Source: Bacteroidota bacterium (lineage in GTDB: Bacteria; Bacteroidota; Bacteroidia; Flavobacteriales; Weeksellaceae). Taken from it: a stretch of 64,000 nt of DNA. The DNA lies in the NCBI GenBank assembly GCA_023394415.1, contig JAEXAR010000040.1, positions 1 to 64,000 on the forward strand, read 5' to 3'. Below the pieces are notes generated by a model. It ran no database searches, was not told the origin of the DNA, and saw only the letters and a list, made by a program, of their open reading frames with translations. The position numbers and the translations under genes were made by a program. Position 1 is the stretch's first letter, and each line of letters begins with the position of its first letter. Of the stretch, positions 1-7,430 are shown one piece after another.

Positions 1-96
1 TACATTCACTATTACAACAATGATAGAATAAGACTCAATCTCAAAGGAAAGAGTCCGGTACAGTACCGAACTCTTTCCTTTGAAAATATTGTTTAA
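1..96 (+). CDS. IS3-family transposase, C-terminal end (partial)
   Basis: The frame starting at base 1 is open to TAA at 94-96 and gives 31 residues, including YIHYYNNDRI and SPVQYRT. This is the conserved tail that follows the catalytic DDE core in IS3-family OrfB transposases (tyrosine/asparagine pair, then SP-x-x-YR). The catalytic residues lie upstream of the window, so whether the enzyme is intact cannot be judged. The gene reads toward kup. Confidence 0.75.
   Translation, partial: YIHYYNNDRIRLNLKGKSPVQYRTLSFENIV
41..83. repeat. Long inverted repeat inside the transposase 3' end
   Basis: Arms 41-54 and 70-83 are perfect 14-base complements. After one mismatch, 56-61 also pairs with 63-68, so nearly the whole 43 bases fold on themselves. 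It lies in the coding sequence of the transposase tail and could act as a terminator that keeps transcription in or out of the element, although the following T-run is poor. Confidence 0.6.
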
Positions 97-166
97 TTTT
101 GTCTAAACTTTTGGGTGCAGTCCAAAAGAGAGTTTTTTTATTTAAAAAAAGTAACGGTTTTAAAAT

Positions 167-194
167 TTTGAGAATAGGTAAAGATTTATCTTTG
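167..194 (+). promoter_or_regulatory. Candidate kup promoter
   Basis: A TTTG at 167-170 lies 16 bases before TATCTTTG at 187-194, which matches the Bacteroidetes -7 consensus TAnnTTTG. The spacer is a little shorter than the usual 17-21. Transcription would start near 198, giving a leader of about 10 bases before the ATG at 209. Confidence 0.5.
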
Positions 195-208
195 CCGAAA
201 TTTTTTTA

Positions 209-2200
209 ATGGCAACAGAAAAAGCAAGTCATCATTTCGACCTCAAGAAACTTTCATTCGTTGGTGTTATAGTGTCACTGGGAATTGTGTTCGGTGATAT
301 CGGAACATCACCACTTTATGTAATGAAAGCAATTGTAAATGCGTTCAAAGATGGTTCTAAAATGCCGTTTGATGAATTCATAGAAGGAGCATTGTCCTGC
401 ATTATTTGGACGCTAACACTTCAAACCACAGTGAAATATGTTATTATTGCATTAAGGGCAGATAACAAAGGTGAAGGTGGAATTTTGGCGCTCTTTTCTC
501 TCGTTAAAAATCTTAAAAGACGGTGGCTTTATCTCATAGCCATTATTGGAGCTTCGGCTTTGGTAGCAGATGGTGTTATTACACCTTCACTAACGGTAAT
601 GTCAGCCATAGAAGGTCTTGAAATCTATAATCCTCACACTCCGGTTGTGCTTATTACCTGTATCATATTAATCGTGATATTTTTTGTACAGCAGTTCGGA
701 ACTAGTGTCGTAGGTAAGTTTTTTGGTCCTGTAATGGTATTGTGGTTTTTGGTATTAGGTTCTATCGGAACATTTCATCTGATGGGAAATTTTGAGGTTT
801 TAAAGGCGTTTAATCCGTATTATGCTTACAATCTCATTAGTCATTCACCAAGTGCTATTATTATTCTTGGGGCTGTGTTCCTTTGTACAACAGGTGCAGA
901 AGCACTTTATTCAGATTTGGGACATTGCGGTATCAAAAATATCCGGGTAAGTTGGATTTTTGTGAAAATAATGTTGATTCTTAACTATTTAGGACAAGGC
1001 GCATGGTTGCTTGCAAATCATGATAAAGTACAACAAGAAGGTATCAATCCTTTTTTCGGAATTATGCCGGAATGGATGATTCTGCCGGGTGTAATTTTGG
1101 CAACAGCTGCTGCGATTATTGCATCACAAGCATTAATTACAGGTTCTTTTACAATTTTTTCAGAAGCGATGTCTCTTAATTTCTGGCCTAACCAGAAAAT
1201 TGATTATCCTTCAGGTGTAAAAGGTCAAATGTATATTCCACGAATTAATTGGGGGCTTCTGTTATTCTGCATTATAGTGGTTGTTTATTTTAAAGAATCC
1301 GGGAAAATGGAGGCAGCTTATGGTCTCTCCATTACACTCACAATGTTGATGACGACGCTTCTTCTCGCTTTTTGGTTGCTTAAAAAACGTGTCAATAAAA
1401 TATATATCCTTGGCTTTTTAATTCTGTATCTTGCTATTGAAGTAGGGTTCTTTAGTGCAAACATTATTAAGTTTTTCGAAGGCGGTTGGATTACTGTGCT
1501 ACTTGGAGGATTTATAGGAATTTGTATGTACGCTTGGTTCAACGGAAGACAGATTAAGAACAAATTTATCAATTTTGTTAAGCTTTCAAAATATGTTCCT
1601 ATCATTAAAGATTTAAAACTAGATGATACAATTCCGAAATATGCAACCAATCTCGCTTTCTTGAGTCGTGCAAAAATGGAAGATGAAGTGGAATCCAAAA
1701 TCATTTATTCAATTTTAAGAAAGCAGCCAAAGCGTGCAGATCATTATTTTATACTGAATATCCTCAACCAAGAGGATCCATACACCTTCAAATACACTGT
1801 AGATGAAGTTATGCCGGGAACCATTTACAAGATTAATTTCCTTCTTGGTTTTAAGATTGACAGAAGAATTAACGATTATTTTGATGATGTCTTGAAAGAT
1901 TTGATGGATGAAGGTGTTATTCCTTCAAGAAGTGCTCACCCATCATTAAGGGCTCACAATATACCGCCGGATCTGAAATATGTTATTATTGATAATACTT
2001 ATATCAACGATAAACTGCTAACGGTAAAAGAAAAAATTACACTTAATATTTACAACTTTGTTAAATATATTGGTAGTGACGATTTCAAAGCTTGGGGCGT
2101 TTCACCTCACAATGTTGTGGTAGAATCTGCACCATTGCTCGATCAAAATATCCTGACCAAAAAAATACAGCAGGCCGAATTCAAAAAATATGATTCCTAA
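209..2200 (+). CDS. kup: KUP-family potassium transporter
   Basis: This inner-membrane protein takes up K+, probably together with protons. At 663 residues it has the full family length. The signature GDIGTSPLY is at residues 29-37 and is followed by the acidic/glycine stretch DNKGEGGI near residue 90, both characteristic of KUP/HAK/KT transporters. About 12 hydrophobic segments fill residues 15-440, and a soluble C-terminal domain follows. The ATG is close behind a good promoter. The gene stands alone, between an IS end and a terminator, so regulation from the IS side is possible. Confidence 0.95.
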   Translation: MATEKASHHFDLKKLSFVGVIVSLGIVFGDIGTSPLYVMKAIVNAFKDGSKMPFDEFIEGALSCIIWTLTLQTTVKYVIIALRADNKGEGGILALFSLVKNLKRRWLYLIAIIGASALVADGVITPSLTVMSAIEGLEIYNPHTPVVLITCIILIVIFFVQQFGTSVVGKFFGPVMVLWFLVLGSIGTFHLMGNFEVLKAFNPYYAYNLISHSPSAIIILGAVFLCTTGAEALYSDLGHCGIKNIRVSWIFVKIMLILNYLGQGAWLLANHDKVQQEGINPFFGIMPEWMILPGVILATAAAIIASQALITGSFTIFSEAMSLNFWPNQKIDYPSGVKGQMYIPRINWGLLLFCIIVVVYFKESGKMEAAYGLSITLTMLMTTLLLAFWLLKKRVNKIYILGFLILYLAIEVGFFSANIIKFFEGGWITVLLGGFIGICMYAWFNGRQIKNKFINFVKLSKYVPIIKDLKLDDTIPKYATNLAFLSRAKMEDEVESKIIYSILRKQPKRADHYFILNILNQEDPYTFKYTVDEVMPGTIYKINFLLGFKIDRRINDYFDDVLKDLMDEGVIPSRSAHPSLRAHNIPPDLKYVIIDNTYINDKLLTVKEKITLNIYNFVKYIGSDDFKAWGVSPHNVVVESAPLLDQNILTKKIQQAEFKKYDS

Positions 2201-2204
2201 CAAT

Positions 2205-2230
2205 AAATTCCTCTTTTCAGAGGAATTTTT
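2205..2230 (+). terminator. Terminator after kup
   Basis: A ten-base stem (2205-2214 with 2219-2228) with a TTTC loop ends in a short T-run, five bases after the kup stop codon. Confidence 0.8.
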
Positions 2231-2279
2231 GATTTAGTTTCGGTTTCAGATGATGAATTATTTTGTCATTTAATTTTAA

Positions 2280-2287
2280 TAAATTTG
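2280..2287 (+). promoter_or_regulatory. Candidate fur promoter (-7 element)
   Basis: TAAATTTG at 2280-2287 matches TAnnTTTG. A TTTG at 2262-2265 is only 14 bases upstream, short for a -33 element. The start codon at 2304 lies 16 bases after the element. Confidence 0.4.
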
Positions 2288-2303
2288 TAGATAATTTCAT
2301 TTG

Positions 2304-2777
2304 ATGAGCGCACCACAAAAAGAAAGCAGCAATACCGTTATAAAAGAGGTTCTGAAACAATATCTACAGGACAAAGGCTTCCGTAATACTCCGGAACGCT
2401 ACACCATTCTCGAAGAGATATATAACATGGATCATCACTTTAATGTAGATGATCTTTATCTGCTGATGATGCAGAAAAAATACCATGTTTCTAAAGCTAC
2501 GATTTATAACACTATTGAAATTTTTTTGGATGCAGGCCTCATTAGAAAGCATCAGTTTGGCGAAAAGACCTTAAGTTCATCTTCTTACGAAAAATCATAT
2601 TTCGACAAGCAGCACGACCACCTTGTGATTTACAAAAAAGGTTCAGACAAAGAAATTGAAGAAATCATCGAGTTTTGCGATCCCAGAATTCAGGGGATTA
2701 AGGATGCTATAGAAGAGGCATTTGGCGTAAATATTGATTCTCATTCGCTGTATTTCTACGGAACCAAAAAAAATTAA
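2304..2777 (+). CDS. fur: Fur-family transcriptional regulator
   Basis: This is a metal-responsive DNA-binding repressor of 157 residues. The N-terminal winged helix (about 10-85) carries TPERYTILEEI and VSKATIYNTIEIF, and the C-terminal dimerisation domain carries the metal-site motif HDHL and EFCDPRI. The usual CxxC that follows HDHL, and the second C-terminal CxxC, are both absent: the HDHL is followed by VIYKKGSDKE. So the structural zinc site of typical Fur/PerR is missing. A TTG three bases upstream would add one residue; I prefer the ATG at 2304. The stop codon overlaps the next gene by one base, so the two are probably co-transcribed. Whether it senses iron, zinc or peroxide cannot be decided. 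Confidence 0.88.
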   Translation: MSAPQKESSNTVIKEVLKQYLQDKGFRNTPERYTILEEIYNMDHHFNVDDLYLLMMQKKYHVSKATIYNTIEIFLDAGLIRKHQFGEKTLSSSSYEKSYFDKQHDHLVIYKKGSDKEIEEIIEFCDPRIQGIKDAIEEAFGVNIDSHSLYFYGTKKN

Positions 2778-4516
2778 TGAAGAAGTTTTTTGTATTCTTT
2801 CTCATTGTTGCTGCACCATTTTTATTAGCGCAGATACCAACACAGCCAAAAGATCCTTTGGTGAAAGATCCTTTTTTTAATGCTCAACAAACTGCAAATG
2901 CGCAACCCGGTGAGAAAGTTCAGCATATACACTCAGACAGATTTGGGATTGAACCTGGCCGTTACAACGGGAATCCTTTTTTTGAAGGCAAAGTTCAGTT
3001 TCAACATCAAGGCTCTACCTTAACTGCTGATATTGTAATTCTTTACCGCGACCAAAATTTTATCAAAGCCATTGGTAATGTCAGACTTCAAAACGCAGAT
3101 GGTTCCGTAATCACCGCCAACGAAATGGAATATGATGGGAACACCGAACGTGGAATTGCCCGAGGAAATGTAGTGCTTACAGATCCTAAACAAACCATAA
3201 AAACGCAGACGCTTTATTACGATCGCCGTTCAAACAAAGCGTATTTTAATTCAGGTGGTACCATTACGAGTGATAATAATACTATTTATACCAATTCTGC
3301 AACCTATAATATCTCAACCAAAAGTATCGACCTTTCCGGAAAAGTAAAGATCGAAAATCCAGAATATACGGTAGAAGGAAGCAATATTACCCACAATCAA
3401 AATACCAATACTTCTGATTTTTTTGGTGCTACGAAAATTATCAACAATGCCAATCCTTTAAACTATGTTTATACAGAAAAAGGAACTTATAATCAGAATA
3501 CAAAGGAAGTTTGGCTCTACAAAAATTCAAGAATTCATTACAATAATAAAATCCTTACCGGAGATAAAATGTATTACAATCAGTTCACAGGTTACGGAAA
3601 AGCAGAAGGTAATGTTACATTGAATGATCCGAAGGAAAGACGCTATATCAAAGGTGGATTTGGAGAAATATGGGAAAAGAAAGATTCTGCAATGATTACG
3701 GAAAAACCTTACGCCGTAAAAATTCTTGAAAAAGATTCGATTTATTTCTCGGCTCAAAAAATTCTTGCTTTTCAAAAACTTGATTCCACAAGACAGAAGA
3801 AAAGTTACTTAAGGGCATTCAGAAAAGGCAGGATGTTCAAATCTAATGCACAGGCTAGAGCGGATTCTATTAGCTTTGATGAGACCGACGGTATACTTCA
3901 CCTCGACGGAAATCCAATTCTCTGGAGCGGGGAAAAACAAGTAACCGGTGACAAAATTGAAGTCTACTTTGATACTAAAAATGAAAATATTGACTCCCTG
4001 AAAGTCTTGGGAAATGCTTTTGCCATCAGTAAAGCAGATTCTTTAAATGATAAAGATGAATTCAACCAGGTAAAAGGTCGTGTTATGACGGTTTATTATC
4101 AAAATAACGAGGTAAAACTGGCGCAGGCTTTAGGAAACGCGCAAGCAATAACCTATGCTGATTCACAAGATGAAAAGACTAAAGAAATTGATCGTATAGG
4201 TGTTTTAGTTTCTACTTGTGGTACCATCGAAGCGCAGTTTGAAGAGCGCCAAGTTCATATAATTGCCTGCAACATTGGTGCTAAATCAAAAGTATACCCA
4301 ATGTCTAAAATTTCAAAAGAAAATCGCTTTTTCTCCGATTTTAATTGGAATACAAAAGACCGTTTAAGAAAATGGCAGGACATATTTGCGGATACACCCA
4401 ATTATCCTGTGAAAGTTTATAAATCCGACGATACGCTTTACGATGCAGCACAGAAAGCCTTAGAAGCCGAACGCACTAAAAACCAACCTAAAACACCTAA
4501 AAGGGTAAGAAAATAA
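2777..4516 (+). CDS. OstA/LptA-like protein (LPS transport family)
   Basis: A 579-residue exported protein with a signal peptide at residues 1-19 (hydrophobic core, then LLAQ). Residues of about 45-290 show the repetitive beta-strand pattern of the OstA/LptA fold, with runs such as GRYNGNPFFEGKVQFQHQG and ITANEMEYDGNTERGIARG. A second OstA-like stretch occupies about 340-470, and the C-terminus is basic. In E. coli the much smaller LptA bridges LPS across the periplasm; the long Bacteroidetes form is usually annotated only as OstA-like, so the role in LPS transport is inference. It overlaps the fur stop codon by one base and is followed by a strong terminator, which closes the fur-ostA unit. 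Confidence 0.85.
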   Translation: MKKFFVFFLIVAAPFLLAQIPTQPKDPLVKDPFFNAQQTANAQPGEKVQHIHSDRFGIEPGRYNGNPFFEGKVQFQHQGSTLTADIVILYRDQNFIKAIGNVRLQNADGSVITANEMEYDGNTERGIARGNVVLTDPKQTIKTQTLYYDRRSNKAYFNSGGTITSDNNTIYTNSATYNISTKSIDLSGKVKIENPEYTVEGSNITHNQNTNTSDFFGATKIINNANPLNYVYTEKGTYNQNTKEVWLYKNSRIHYNNKILTGDKMYYNQFTGYGKAEGNVTLNDPKERRYIKGGFGEIWEKKDSAMITEKPYAVKILEKDSIYFSAQKILAFQKLDSTRQKKSYLRAFRKGRMFKSNAQARADSISFDETDGILHLDGNPILWSGEKQVTGDKIEVYFDTKNENIDSLKVLGNAFAISKADSLNDKDEFNQVKGRVMTVYYQNNEVKLAQALGNAQAITYADSQDEKTKEIDRIGVLVSTCGTIEAQFEERQVHIIACNIGAKSKVYPMSKISKENRFFSDFNWNTKDRLRKWQDIFADTPNYPVKVYKSDDTLYDAAQKALEAERTKNQPKTPKRVRK

Positions 4517-4521
4517 AAGCA

Positions 4522-4556
4522 AACTTCAGCTAACTTGCTGAAGTTTTTTTATTTTT
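4522..4556 (+). terminator. Terminator after the fur-ostA unit
   Basis: A nine-base stem (AACTTCAGC at 4522-4530 with 4537-4545) is followed by a T-rich tract to 4556. Confidence 0.85.
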
Positions 4557-4576
4557 ATTCTATCAATTTAGTAAGA

Positions 4577-5437
4577 ATGAAAAAAATAATTTTTCTATTT
4601 ATTTTAATGTCCAATTTTTTGTTATCTCAAGAATATATTCTTTTAGATTCACTTAATAATGATTTTACAGTAAAAGAATATACGCTTAAAACAAGAGATA
4701 TCTATTCTTTGGATGAAGAGATAAAGGTCTATAATATTTATGTATCTAAAGATGCAATACTTTTAATGACAATTCTACCTAATTTCAAAGAAAAACACAA
4801 AATTTATATTAATGATAATTATTCCTGGGATAAAAAATGGGAAAAAGTAGATTTTGAAAATATTAAAAACCAATTACTTTCAAACGGAAAAATTAATATG
4901 CTTGCTCATGAATGGCATTTTGAAAATAACCCCAACAAAAAAACGTTTAAATATAAATTAGTAAAAAAAATAAATGGACAATATTATGCGAGTAGAAATA
5001 CATTGACAGAATATTTTTCTTTTCAAAAGTTCCAATATCCATTAATTTCATCATATGGAAATTTAAATACCAAAGAAAGTAAAGTTAGCATTAAAGAAGT
5101 TAGAAACGCATTTATGAAACATTTTCCTGATGAAGATTTCCCAATGGATTTCAATGACCATAGGATAAATACAGGATTAATGCTTGCCAAAAGAAATTAT
5201 CTTTCTAAGGAATTCTTCCTTAAAGGAAAAAAAGCCTATCAATTTTGGACATTTGATGGTTGGTGGAGTATTGATGGGTACAATGAGCATAAAGGTATAG
5301 ATAGAATTGTTTATATTGAAAATGAAGGAATTGTTGGGGGTTCTTATGATTTTTATTTTTCTAAAATTGAAACAGAGGTGAAACTTTGGAGTAATATTAT
5401 TAATGAAAAGGTAATGATCGCCCAAGAATTAAAATAA
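4577..5437 (+). CDS. Secreted protein of unknown function
   Basis: I do not recognise a family for this 286-residue protein. Residues 1-17 form a signal peptide (MKKIIFLFILMSNFLLS, then Q). The rest is charged and aromatic, with a WTFDGWWSIDGYNEHKG patch near residue 230. The ATG at 4577 is chosen over an upstream in-frame TTG because that TTG lies inside the preceding terminator. Base composition is more AT-rich than in the housekeeping neighbours, and the gene sits next to the toxin-like fragment and small secreted paralogues, so it may belong to the same acquired patch. Confidence 0.7.
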   Translation: MKKIIFLFILMSNFLLSQEYILLDSLNNDFTVKEYTLKTRDIYSLDEEIKVYNIYVSKDAILLMTILPNFKEKHKIYINDNYSWDKKWEKVDFENIKNQLLSNGKINMLAHEWHFENNPNKKTFKYKLVKKINGQYYASRNTLTEYFSFQKFQYPLISSYGNLNTKESKVSIKEVRNAFMKHFPDEDFPMDFNDHRINTGLMLAKRNYLSKEFFLKGKKAYQFWTFDGWWSIDGYNEHKGIDRIVYIENEGIVGGSYDFYFSKIETEVKLWSNIINEKVMIAQELK

Positions 5438-5441
5438 TCTT

Positions 5442-5457
5442 AAAGCTGAAGCTTTTT
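5442..5457 (+). terminator. Weak terminator-like hairpin
   Basis: AAAGC (5442-5446) pairs with GCTTT across a TGAA loop and is followed by T residues. The stem is short. Confidence 0.4.
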
Positions 5458-5459
5458 AA

Positions 5460-5478
5460 GGCGCGAGCGCAGCGAGCG
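5460..5478. repeat. GC-rich dispersed 19-mer, copy 1
   Basis: GGCGCGAGCGCAGCGAGCG occurs here and again, identical, at 37156-37174. It is strikingly GC-rich in an AT-rich genome and intergenic both times, so it resembles a REP-type dispersed repeat. Confidence 0.75.
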
Positions 5479-5504
5479 TCAATCAAAAGTTTAGTTTTAG
5501 AAAT

Positions 5505-5530
5505 GTCATTCTGAACGAAGTGAAAAATAG
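5505..5530. repeat. Dispersed intergenic motif next to the toxin-like fragment
   Basis: The stretch beginning GTCATTCTGAACGAAGTGA resembles a short motif I recall as scattered between genes of flavobacteria. It occurs only once in this window, so the repeat status rests on memory. It ends exactly where the open frame of the HExxH fragment begins. Confidence 0.35.
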
Positions 5531-5955
5531 AATTTAATACTAACTTTTTAGGTAGTGATCCAACATACTTAGCAAAAGTTATAGCACATGAGTATATACA
5601 TGCTCATTTGTATGATGAATTGGTAAGAACGCAAACTATTTCCCGTGATGAAGCTGCTGCTATGAATATTTTTGAATTATTTGATAAGAATAATTATAGG
5701 CAATCTCAACTGTCAAATCCTTATGGACAACACCAAATAATGTCAAAGGAATATATAGATTTTCTTAAAAATACTATGAAGAGTTTCGATGCTCTTAATG
5801 GTTACTCTCGTACAGAAGAAGAGTATGATATTCTGGCTTGGGCTGGACTCCATACAACGCCAGAGTTTTATAATTCTGATATTTATAAAAAAATGGGAAT
5901 AAGTAATTTCACTGAATTAAGAGATACTTTAACAAAAGAAAAAGCATGCGAATAA
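5524..5955 (+). pseudogene. Headless HExxH metallopeptidase-like module (toxin-domain remnant)
   Basis: The frame opens after TGA at 5521 and runs to TAA at 5955 (143 residues). There is no ATG before the conserved part; the only early start is a TTG at 5608, which would remove the motif. The translation contains HEYIHAH (5587-5607), an HExxH zinc-protease motif, followed by a charged helical region ending KEKACE. It looks like the C-terminal module of a larger secreted or RHS-type polymorphic toxin whose N-terminal part is missing. The next gene starts inside its last codons, as immunity genes often do. The toxin assignment is inference from layout; the HExxH motif is seen directly. Confidence 0.6.
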
Positions 5956-6338
5956 TATGTTGCTTATTTTTATTTATTTCTGTTAACTTTTTTTCTCAAA
6001 AAAAAATTGTGGAAATTGATAGTGTTAGTGGTGTAATATTTGAAACACATACATACTCTAAGCAAAAAACAATAGATATTGCTAAAGATTTTGAATATAT
6101 ATTAAAAAGTGAATTTGGTAAGAAGTACAACGGTTTTGTTAGACAATATTCACTATTTAGATCGTACAAGGATCGCAAATTAAAGCTGTTCATACTGTTT
6201 ATTCCAATAGAAAAATCATATGATTATAAGTGGAGATACAAAAAGATAGATTATTTTTATGATGATGTACTTTATACATTTTATGATTTTAATAATTTGA
6301 TATACAATAGGATTCGCCCACTACCAATAAATGAATAG
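5946..6338 (+). CDS. Small secreted protein, putative immunity protein, copy A
   Basis: 130 residues with a signal peptide (residues 1-17, ending FFSQ). The body shares VxGVIF, a FVRQY motif, IPxEKSYDYKWRY and FYDDVLYTFYD with the intact copy at 6923-7315 and with two broken copies between them. Its ATG overlaps the end of the HExxH fragment by 10 bases, so the pair was probably translated together. No known family is recognised. A periplasmic immunity role is inference from tandem duplication next to a toxin-like module. Confidence 0.65.
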   Translation: MRIICCLFLFISVNFFSQKKIVEIDSVSGVIFETHTYSKQKTIDIAKDFEYILKSEFGKKYNGFVRQYSLFRSYKDRKLKLFILFIPIEKSYDYKWRYKKIDYFYDDVLYTFYDFNNLIYNRIRPLPINE

Positions 6339-6369
6339 CGGTTATTTACATTATATAATTTGAATAATA

Positions 6370-6504
6370 TCCTATGGAAAAATCTTACCAATATAAATGG
6401 CGATATAAGAAGTATGAAAAATTTGATAAAGATGTCATTATACTTGGTATGATTATGAAAATATAATCTTAAGAAATGTTGCATCAGTTACAACTGATGA
6501 ATAA
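6370..6504 (+). pseudogene. 3' remnant of a small secreted protein gene (copy A')
   Basis: Only the last third of the gene family is present. The frame reads MEKSYQYKWRYKKYEKFDKD, then after a one-base shift TWYDYENIILRNVASVTTDE to a stop at 6504. This corresponds to the C-terminus of copies A and C. The head is missing. Confidence 0.7.
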
Positions 6505-6576
6505 ATCAATGTAATAACCATGCGATTAGTGTTTTTTATTATTTTATTATGTTCTGTCAGTCTTTATTCTCAAAAG
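6370..6576. repeat. Direct repeat, copy 1 (403-base period)
   Basis: This 207-base stretch recurs at 6773-6979 with only a few mismatches. It spans the 3' end of one small-secreted-protein copy, the spacer and the first 19 codons of the next copy. Confidence 0.85.
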
Positions 6577-6907
6577 ATGATTGTCAAAATAGCTGATGTA
6601 CAAGGTGTAATTTTCGAGAATGAAAAATATTCAGAAAAAATGATTTTAGAGTTGGCTAAAGATTTTTATGTTTATTATATAATAGATATCAAAATAAATA
6701 TATTTACTATGTAAGGCAATATTATATTTTTGATAAGATTGAAAATGAAAAATATCTTTTTGTAAAGTTTATTCCTATGGAAAAATCTTACCAATATAAA
6801 TGGCGATATGAGAAGTATGAAAAATTTGATAAAGATGTCATTATACTTGGTATGATTATGAAAATATAATCTTAAGAAATGTTGCATCAGTTACAACTGA
6901 TGAATAA
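6520..6907 (+). pseudogene. Frameshifted copy of the small secreted protein gene (copy B)
   Basis: The signal peptide and N-terminus are intact (MRLVFFIILLCSVSLYSQK, then VQGVIFENEKYSEK), but the frame is lost after AKDF and stops at 6714. The homologous sequence continues in another frame as KYIYYVRQYYIFDK and MEKSYQYKWRYEKYEKFDKD, then shifts again into TWYDYENIILRN, ending at 6907. Two frameshifts are therefore needed to restore it. The second is the same as in the 6370-6504 remnant. Confidence 0.75.
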
Positions 6908-6979
6908 ATCAATGTAATAACAATGCGATTAGTGTTTTTTATTATCATATTATGTTCAGTAAGTCTTTATTCTCAAAAG
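6773..6979. repeat. Direct repeat, copy 2 (403-base period)
   Basis: Near-identical to 6370-6576. The equal 403-base offset across the whole stretch points to a recent tandem duplication of the small-protein gene. Confidence 0.85.
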
Positions 6980-7315
6980 CGAATATTTACAGTAAGTAAT
7001 GTACAAGGTGTTATTTACCAAACAAAAGAGTATCCTGAGAAAATGATTCTAAAAATGGCTAAAGAATTTGAATGTCTGCTACATGAAAAGTTTGATAATA
7101 AATATGATGGCTATGTTAGACAGTACTTTATATACGATAAATCTTCTAATAACGGTAAAAGGCTTTGGGTATACTTTATTCCAATGGAAAAATCATATGA
7201 TTTTAAATGGAGATATGAAAAAATAAATTACTTCTATGATGATGTACTTTATACAACTTATGATTATAAAAAGAAGGAAATTGACAAAATACATTTTGTT
7301 AATATAAAAGAGTGA
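6923..7315 (+). CDS. Small secreted protein, putative immunity protein, copy C
   Basis: 130 residues, same length and layout as copy A: a signal peptide ending YSQK, then VQGVIYQTKEYPEKM, YDGYVRQYFIYDK, IPMEKSYDFKWRYEKI and YDDVLYTTYDY. It is the last of the tandem family and is followed by a terminator. The first 19 codons are nearly identical to copy B, while the rest is closer in motif order to copy A. Function unknown; an immunity or decoy role is inference. Confidence 0.65.
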   Translation: MRLVFFIIILCSVSLYSQKRIFTVSNVQGVIYQTKEYPEKMILKMAKEFECLLHEKFDNKYDGYVRQYFIYDKSSNNGKRLWVYFIPMEKSYDFKWRYEKINYFYDDVLYTTYDYKKKEIDKIHFVNIKE

Positions 7316-7325
7316 TTCGACAATT

Positions 7326-7356
7326 AAAACTTCAGAATTTTTTTTGAAGTTTTTTA
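7326..7356 (+). terminator. Terminator after the small-protein array
   Basis: A nine-base stem (AAAACTTCA at 7326-7334 with 7345-7353) is followed by T residues. Confidence 0.8.
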
Positions 7357-7430
7357 TTTCCCGACATTTGCAATTATTAAGTGAGGATTTTATTAAGTAT
7401 AAAATAAAATTCTATGAATAAATAAATACC

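Larger units (their letters stand above)
1..124 (+). mobile_element. Right end of an IS3-family insertion sequence (cut by window edge)
   Basis: Positions 1-96 encode the last residues of an IS3-type transposase. They are followed at once by a sequence ending in CA at 124 (GTGCAGTCCA), which reads as the terminal inverted repeat. Its reverse complement begins TGGACTGCACCCAAAAG, the style of end seen in Bacteroidetes IS3 elements. The left end lies outside the window. The element stops about 40 bases before the kup promoter. The IS call is inferred from protein similarity recalled for the family; the exact IS name is unknown. Confidence 0.75.

Noticed and set aside
6281..6887. Two near-identical minus-strand frames (6281-6484 and 6675-6887)
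   Set aside because: They are shadows of the duplicated small-protein genes; their similarity only reflects the 207-base direct repeat.
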